A stretch of DNA of 64,000 nucleotides, taken from positions 11,356-75,355 of the forward strand of contig DASZAN010000003.1 in the NCBI GenBank assembly GCA_035945115.1, given 5' to 3'. The notes beneath the pieces were generated by a model. It was not told where the DNA came from. It ran no database searches and saw only the letters and a program-made list of their open reading frames with translations. Each line of letters opens with the position of its first letter. Positions within the stretch are counted from its first letter, which is position 1. The DNA is from DAHUYF01 sp035945115 (GTDB lineage: Bacteria > Pseudomonadota > Alphaproteobacteria > ATCC43930 > CGMCC-115725). The position numbers and the translations under genes were made by a program. Below are positions 60,006 through 64,000 of this stretch, piece after piece.

Positions 60006-61333
60006 CCGCGAACGCCCCCGGCTCGCAGCGCCAGAAGCGCCTCGTACAAGACTTGTCCGAGCTCGACAGCCTCGCGCGCGACCTTAAGCGAGAGCTCGCA
60101 AACATAAACGATGAGACCTTCCAGCCTCAGCTCGCTGCGGTGATCGAGACGGCTTCTGCCCTTTCCGCGGCTCATAAAACCGAACCGAAGGCAATGGTCG
60201 CGGACGATTTAGCGGGCCTGTTGAGTGCTGTTCGCGCACTCGAAATCCCCTATCAGGATCCCGTGCTTGGTCCGACCGACACGATCAGGCGACTGAGAGC
60301 GTCGAAAGGCTTGCTAATCACAAACCTGATCGATGCGCTTGATACGGCAAGCTCGATGGGTCTACATCCTCGTCAATCGCCGCTGCCACTAGAGGCCGTG
60401 GGTAGCATAGCACGCGCAGAGATCTCAGGGCTTCTGAAGGCACTGTCGCATCGTTTATCGGAAGTCGAAAAATCTCTGAACGCGCTCGATCGGGCGAGAG
60501 ATGATACGCGGCCCTTCAAACAAGAGGCCGGCCTCCTCAGTTTTTACGTGGGCTCAATGCGCGTGGAGATCGATCTTGCGAGGCTGCAGCTAGCTGTTGG
60601 TGAGCACGCAGTTGACTTTAGTGCTCTCGCGCGCGTCGTAGAGACGATGGGGACGCTGACAGCAGACTTCGTCGCAACTATCCGCGCCTGGGGCGGCAAA
60701 GTTTCGACCGCAGTTGCTGGTACTGCGAGTGAAATGAACAAGCGCGTCCGAAACGTCACGAAGGGCGTTCGAACCGTTATACAGTGGGTAATTCGGCGCC
60801 AAAGAGATTACGTATTACCGCGCCAAATACAGCACATCGGGTATCGGCTTCCCGCGGCAAGCATTCAGCAGCTTGTGGGTCTATTAGATGCAATTTCCTC
60901 CTCACCATACTCCGGTCGTGCCGACCTGCCGAGGCTTTCTCAAAGTGAGCACATCGACGAGGACGCTTTACTGGTATTGATCGAGGCACTTCAGCTACTG
61001 GGCTTCATACGGGTAGTTGGCAGCGACGTCACTGCGACTGAGGCCGGCCGCGCTTTCTATAAATCCGATCTTATGCAGCGGAAGCATTTGTTTGCCCGTC
61101 ACTTGCTTCTTCTGATCCCGCTTGCCGCGCACATCCGTAAAGTGCTGGAAGAGCGGCCCAATCACGTTGCACCAGAGGGGCGCTTCCTTGCCGAGCTTGA
61201 GGACTACTTGGACGAGGAGGAAGCCCGTGAAGTTTTGGAGACGGTAATCAACTGGGGCCGATACGCGGAGATTTTTGCCTACGACTACGACAGAGGTTTT
61301 CTCAGTCTCGAAAATCCTATTGATGGCGTTTGA
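60002..61333 (+). CDS. Coiled-coil protein with C-terminal AAA-associated domain, partner of the TIR protein
   Basis: A 443-residue protein. The N-terminal ~280 residues are helical with coiled-coil character (LVQDLSELDSLARDLKREL; EVEKSLNALDRARDDTRPF) and no membrane segment. From about residue 285 to 440 it matches the C-terminal AAA-associated domain that normally follows NitT/TauT-family ABC ATPases: IDEDALLVLIEALQLLGFIR, ATEAGRAFYKSD, RKHLFARHLLLLIPLAAHIR and INWGRYAEIFAYDYD. No P-loop or ABC ATPase is present. It starts inside the TIR gene stop (4-base overlap; 60002-60005). I infer a regulator or sensor of the TIR effector. Confidence 0.8.
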   Translation: MTANAPGSQRQKRLVQDLSELDSLARDLKRELANINDETFQPQLAAVIETASALSAAHKTEPKAMVADDLAGLLSAVRALEIPYQDPVLGPTDTIRRLRASKGLLITNLIDALDTASSMGLHPRQSPLPLEAVGSIARAEISGLLKALSHRLSEVEKSLNALDRARDDTRPFKQEAGLLSFYVGSMRVEIDLARLQLAVGEHAVDFSALARVVETMGTLTADFVATIRAWGGKVSTAVAGTASEMNKRVRNVTKGVRTVIQWVIRRQRDYVLPRQIQHIGYRLPAASIQQLVGLLDAISSSPYSGRADLPRLSQSEHIDEDALLVLIEALQLLGFIRVVGSDVTATEAGRAFYKSDLMQRKHLFARHLLLLIPLAAHIRKVLEERPNHVAPEGRFLAELEDYLDEEEAREVLETVINWGRYAEIFAYDYDRGFLSLENPIDGV

Positions 61334-61335
61334 GT

Positions 61336-61641
61336 GTGCCACAAGAGCGGCATCCACTGGTGGAAGATCAAGACACGCTCGGCAAGCTCCGGCGCCAAGG
61401 CCACGCCCTCTTCGGCTGGTGCTCGGCGTGTGGCTCGCCCTCGCGGTATTGGGACGATGTCAAGGCGCGGCGCGCGCCGAGGCGCGCCAAGTTCGACGTC
61501 GACCTCGATGCGCTCGTCAGCGAGCGCGGCGACCGCAGCCCCGTCCTCGACATGGGCGCCCATACCGCGCCCGCGCTGCGGGTCCACCCACACACCGAAA
61601 CCCGTGTGACGGCGCCGGCAAAACCGGCAGGGACGCCGTGA
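61336..61641 (+). CDS. Small CxxC protein, possible zinc ribbon
   Basis: A 101-residue reading from GTG 61336, immediately after the AAA-associated-domain gene. GHALFGWCSACGSPSRYWDD has a CxxC, followed by AKFDVDLDALVSERGDRSP. This resembles small phage/plasmid proteins that carry a second CxxC knuckle; here that second pair is missing, although +1 frame over 61575-61610 reads PRPRCGSTH. Compensating frameshifts or coincidence could explain this. Function unknown; could be part of the TIR operon. Confidence 0.45.
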   Translation: MPQERHPLVEDQDTLGKLRRQGHALFGWCSACGSPSRYWDDVKARRAPRRAKFDVDLDALVSERGDRSPVLDMGAHTAPALRVHPHTETRVTAPAKPAGTP

Positions 61642-61663
61642 GGGTCGAGTCTCACGGACGGCA

Positions 61664-62503
61664 CTATTGCTCCCCCCACAATGTCGCCGTCTCCCAAAGG
61701 CTTTTCGCGATCCCGTCGAGATCGGGGTACACGAGGCGTTCTGTAATTCCGAGCCCGCTTAGCTCCTCTATGATGGATATTTTAGATTCCGCAGGAATGC
61801 ACCACCAGTATAGGTTTTCGATATCCAGATTATGCTCCGCGAAGGGCTGTCCGGCGTAGGTCTCGATGCGCATGCGGGGATCGGAATGAAAGGTGAAAGC
61901 ACCATCCTGTGCCAGCAGACGAGGCGAATTGTAGATTGGATGCACGATCTTTATCGCGTACCTGTCCGACGCATCCGGCCAATGTCCCGCCAAGAGTGGA
62001 CGATTGAACAGATCATCCTCATCTGCCCGCTTAGCGAGATCGAACGCGTTAACGTCGTACTCTGACCCTTTGCGTCGAAGCATCGCCCAAACTTTCCCTG
62101 CCTGCCTCTTGTCGCTGTGCTGCCGACATGCAAAATAAAGCGCAAACAGCGCGTTCGCGGTCCAATCCAGCAGCCGCGTTGGCAACCCATGGTGCCTGGC
62201 TAGAAAGATAGCCTCCCCAGCCGTCAACGCGTGTCCGACAAGCGGATGGGCTCGTCGCCGAAAACGATGGAGCAGGTGGATCTCCTCCGCCGGGGAGAAC
62301 GGCTCCCGCTCCCTTCCTGCGTAGGGATGAGGACGACCAATTGAAGGGATAAGGTCGTAGCCACAATTCGAAACTCCGCGGTACCAAAGCTTTCGGTTGT
62401 CAATTTCTTTGCGGAGGTCGAGCAACGCCGAGACGAAGTGGGGAACGAATTTCTTGTCGATCGCCACAAGTTCGCCCATCGGCTTGATGGCAAATTCGGC
62501 CAT
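61664..62503 (-). CDS. FRG-domain protein
   Basis: A 279-residue protein with an N-terminal FRG domain: RKLWYRGVSNCGYDLIPSIG (RG motif) and EAIFLARHHGLPTRLLDWTA followed by FALYFACRQ, the hallmarks of the family. FRG proteins, named for an F/W-x-R-G motif, occur in defence islands and prophages and are of uncertain biochemical role. The C-terminal half has no family I can name. It stands convergent to the TIR operon with the small CxxC gene between. AT-richer than the housekeeping genes. Confidence 0.9.
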   Translation of the reverse strand: MAEFAIKPMGELVAIDKKFVPHFVSALLDLRKEIDNRKLWYRGVSNCGYDLIPSIGRPHPYAGREREPFSPAEEIHLLHRFRRRAHPLVGHALTAGEAIFLARHHGLPTRLLDWTANALFALYFACRQHSDKRQAGKVWAMLRRKGSEYDVNAFDLAKRADEDDLFNRPLLAGHWPDASDRYAIKIVHPIYNSPRLLAQDGAFTFHSDPRMRIETYAGQPFAEHNLDIENLYWWCIPAESKISIIEELSGLGITERLVYPDLDGIAKSLWETATLWGEQ

Positions 62504-62602
62504 TTACAAAATCTCCGATCCGGGAGCCGTGCATGGCAGAATAGCCTCGGCTGAGTTGCGCGCCAGAAGGACCACCGGCGCCGTCGTCACTGTGCGAGAT
62601 GC

Positions 62603-62623
62603 CGATTAGACCTCGATTAGACC
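62603..62623 (+). repeat. Tandem decamer upstream of the 86-residue gene
   Basis: CGATTAGACC occurs at 62603-62612 and 62614-62623, spaced 11 bases, and ends 11 bases before ATG 62635. One helical turn spacing fits a regulator binding site. Confidence 0.4.
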
Positions 62624-62634
62624 GGAGCGCTGAC

Positions 62635-62895
62635 ATGCCAATGAAGAATCCCGAACGCGCCATCTCGTATCTGACGGGCGAAGTCCACGCGCTCTTCATG
62701 TTCGCCCAGGTGGTCGCGAGGACGCACCCCGACCCGTCGGCGCTCCTCGCCGAGCTACACGAAGCCGGGCAGCAAGGGCTCGCCATGCTCGAGCCGCTCG
62801 CCGTGCAAGACGCGGCCATCGAGGGATACCAGTTCGCGATTGACGCTCTTCGCAAACGAGCGGAAGAAGCTGCGGCGGGAAGCCCGCATATTTGA
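62635..62895 (+). CDS. Small helical protein of unknown function
   Basis: ATG 62635 encodes 86 residues, mostly helical (ISYLTGEVHALFMFAQVVAR, LHEAGQQGLAMLEPLAVQDA, KRAEEAAAG). Hydrophobic and charged positions alternate as in a helical bundle. An earlier in-frame ATG at 62599 exists but the tandem decamer lies between. No family is recognised. Phage or island orphan gene. Confidence 0.6.
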   Translation: MPMKNPERAISYLTGEVHALFMFAQVVARTHPDPSALLAELHEAGQQGLAMLEPLAVQDAAIEGYQFAIDALRKRAEEAAAGSPHI

Positions 62896-62904
62896 ACGGC
62901 GCGC

Positions 62905-63024
62905 TCACTGCGGCGCCGCGGCCTGCGCCGCGCTGACCACGGCGCTGCCGCCGGTCGCCTCGCTGGCGAACGTGCGAAACGCGCCGGTCGAGGGGTTGCT
63001 CAGAACGATCTTGTGACAGCGAAT
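62905..63024 (-). CDS. 39-residue ORF with possible ATT start
   Basis: An in-frame stop precedes ATT 63024, which sits 6 bases after a perfect GGGAGG ribosome site. The reading is IRCHKIVLSNPSTGAFRTFA followed by SEATGGSAVV and an Ala-rich end, which looks protein-like. ATT is a rare start codon; an ATG may have been lost, or the peptide is not made. It follows the phage-like gene at 63166 in the same direction. Confidence 0.35.
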   Translation of the reverse strand: MRCHKIVLSNPSTGAFRTFASEATGGSAVVSAAQAAAPQ

Positions 63025-63053
63025 GCGTCACCTCCCGCGAGGAAGAGAACGCG

Positions 63054-63082
63054 CCGCCGCGGCGGGGGAAGCGCCGCGGCGG
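63054..63082 (-). terminator. Inverted repeat after phage-like gene
   Basis: CCGCCGCGGCG at 63054-63064 pairs with CGCCGCGGCGG at 63072-63082 around a 7-base loop. A second small stem CCCACC/GGTGGG stands at about 63102-63116. No U-run follows, so termination is uncertain. Confidence 0.35.
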
Positions 63083-63165
63083 CCCTGGCCTCGCCTGCCC
63101 CCACCAAAGGTGGGCGAGACCGGGCGCGCGCGGCGGCAGCCGACCTCCGCGCGCGTTTCTCGGAT

Positions 63166-63870
63166 TCAGGCCGGCCGCGGCTGCGCGCCGTGCATGAAGT
63201 CGATGACCCGGCGCGAGGGGCGCGTCATCCGGCGGATGAAGGTTCCCGCGCCGTGAAAAGTGGTGATCATCCGCCCGGAAGCGTCGCGGCGCTCGCGCGG
63301 GATCAGCGGCGCGTTCTCCGGTCCCGACGGGTTCGCGCTCGCGGCGGCGGAGTCCGCGAAGACGCGCGCCTCGGCGACGTCGAACGCTTTGCCGTCCGGG
63401 ATGGTCGCGAAGTCGACGTCGGCGTAGTCCTTGCTGTGGCGCTTGTGATCGCGCAGCAGCCTGATCCGGTACTCGCGGAGCAGCTCGCCGGTGAGCGGCG
63501 GCGGCGCGCGCTCGCCCCAGGCGACCGCGACCTCGTCGGCCTTCACTTGCGCGGCGGCGAGCGCGTTCCGCTCCTCGTCGGTCCGCGCGCGCGGGCGGGA
63601 GTCGGCGGCGACGGCGTCGGCGCGAGCGTCGGCGCTTCCGGCACCGGTCGCGTTCGCCGCGGACTCGGGCTTGCCGTCCTCGTCGTCCGCGTACCGCGCC
63701 TCGACCGCGTCCATGCGCTTGCTCAGCCCGTCGAGGCATTCGAGCATTTTGTCGAGCTTCGCGTCGGTCGCGCGGCGCGCGTCGTCGTCGTCCTTCGCGC
63801 GCTTCGCGTCGTGCGCCTTGATCGCGTCGCCGATCTCGCGCGCCCTCTTCTCCTCTTCGCTCTCAGGCAT
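63166..63870 (-). CDS. Phage-related protein with acidic/Ala-rich coiled-coil N-terminus
   Basis: A 234-residue protein from ATG 63870, preceded by AGGAGAG. The first 120 residues are Ala/Asp/Arg/Lys-rich and coiled-coil-like (ATDAKLDKMLECLDGLSKRM). The C-terminal half is more structured: LLREYRIRLLRDHKRHSKDY, ATIPDGKAFDVAEARVFAD and MITTFHGAGTFIRRMTRPSR. I recall similar proteins from alphaproteobacterial prophages, but no precise function. The upstream small CDS overlaps its start by 8 bases. Confidence 0.6.
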   Translation of the reverse strand: MPESEEEKRAREIGDAIKAHDAKRAKDDDDARRATDAKLDKMLECLDGLSKRMDAVEARYADDEDGKPESAANATGAGSADARADAVAADSRPRARTDEERNALAAAQVKADEVAVAWGERAPPPLTGELLREYRIRLLRDHKRHSKDYADVDFATIPDGKAFDVAEARVFADSAAASANPSGPENAPLIPRERRDASGRMITTFHGAGTFIRRMTRPSRRVIDFMHGAQPRPA

Positions 63871-63991
63871 GTGCACTCTCCTCTTGTGATGCGGTGATCT
63901 CCACGCCGGGCGGGTCGCCCGGTCGCGTCCACTTCCCCCGCCTGCATACGGCGAGGTGATCGAGCAACCTCGGCTCGACTTCGATGAGCAT
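63863..63991 (-). CDS. Small ORF at the window edge, perhaps 5'-truncated
   Basis: A 42-residue reading from ATG 63991 (MLIEVEPRLLDHLAVCRRGK in part) ending at 63863, overlapping the next gene by 8 bases, which suggests translational coupling. The frame is still open at the window end, so the real start may lie beyond base 64000. Function unknown. Confidence 0.4.
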   Translation of the reverse strand: MLIEVEPRLLDHLAVCRRGKWTRPGDPPGVEITASQEESAHA

Positions 63992-64000
63992 CTTCGACCC

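Overview
The window looks like a chromosomal segment of a high-GC alphaproteobacterium. The genus cannot be named from the sequence. The placement rests on a PopZ/DUF2497 gene beside valS, ordered blocks typical of that class (nagZ, scpA-scpB, tatB-tatC, serS, surE, pcm, nlpD-like, yajC-secD-secF, Mth938/NDUFAF3-like, NDUFAF6-like), the gyrA-coaD and ssb/uvrA neighbourhood, argS-SPOR and dgt/erpA. Coding density is high and many genes overlap by 1-14 bases, as expected for translationally coupled operons.

Layout. 1-6501: a 5'-truncated dihydroxyphthalate-decarboxylase/binding-protein-like gene, a membrane-anchored SEL1-like protein, two solute-binding proteins (TAXI and family 5) without permeases, a secreted DUF4412-like protein (minus), a glutathione S-transferase and a lipoprotein. 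6527-18619: coaD and gyrA (minus), a small secreted protein, a hybrid PAS histidine kinase, ssb, an HtrA-like protease, a MAPEG protein and uvrA. 18620-22082: a small AT-richer islet with a helix-turn-helix remnant, a lipoprotein-like gene that appears frameshifted, and an unusual 3D-domain/trypsin fusion; related palindromic repeats sit at both edges in opposite orientation. 22083-32379: class III cyclase, trmFO, GNAT, NDUFAF6-like protein, a 30-residue membrane peptide with a PuuD-like protein, sodB, an NDUFAF3-like protein with secF/secD/yajC, and a DUF815 ATPase. 32555-45314: an almost uninterrupted minus-strand housekeeping run from OsmC and the LytM/LysM protein through pcm-surE-serS, tatC-tatB, scpB-scpA, an M50 protease, nagZ, SPOR, argS and dgt. 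45467-57084: erpA, xth, an outer-membrane barrel, PilZ, a KamA/EpmB-type enzyme, ilvD, an SPFH protein, valS, popZ, tolC and a Pcm-like methyltransferase.

57208-64000: a tRNA-Cys(GCA) gene is followed by accessory DNA to the window end. This part has small hypothetical and phage-like genes and a cluster that looks like defence: a PD-(D/E)XK-type protein, a two-gene overlapping operon coding a TIR protein and a coiled-coil protein ending in the C-terminal AAA-associated domain normally found on NitT/TauT ABC ATPases, and an FRG-domain protein. The TIR plus AAA-associated-domain pair is the best candidate for an undescribed system here: a TIR NADase-type effector coupled by a 4-base overlap to a possible sensor or regulator.

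In the housekeeping part, the Sec translocon accessory genes (yajC, secD, secF), Tat genes, NlpD-like amidase activator, TolC, M50 protease and SPOR protein form a cell-envelope block, interleaved with two homologues of mitochondrial complex I assembly factors. No CRISPR array, rRNA or complete insertion sequence was seen, and no integrase is present in the window.
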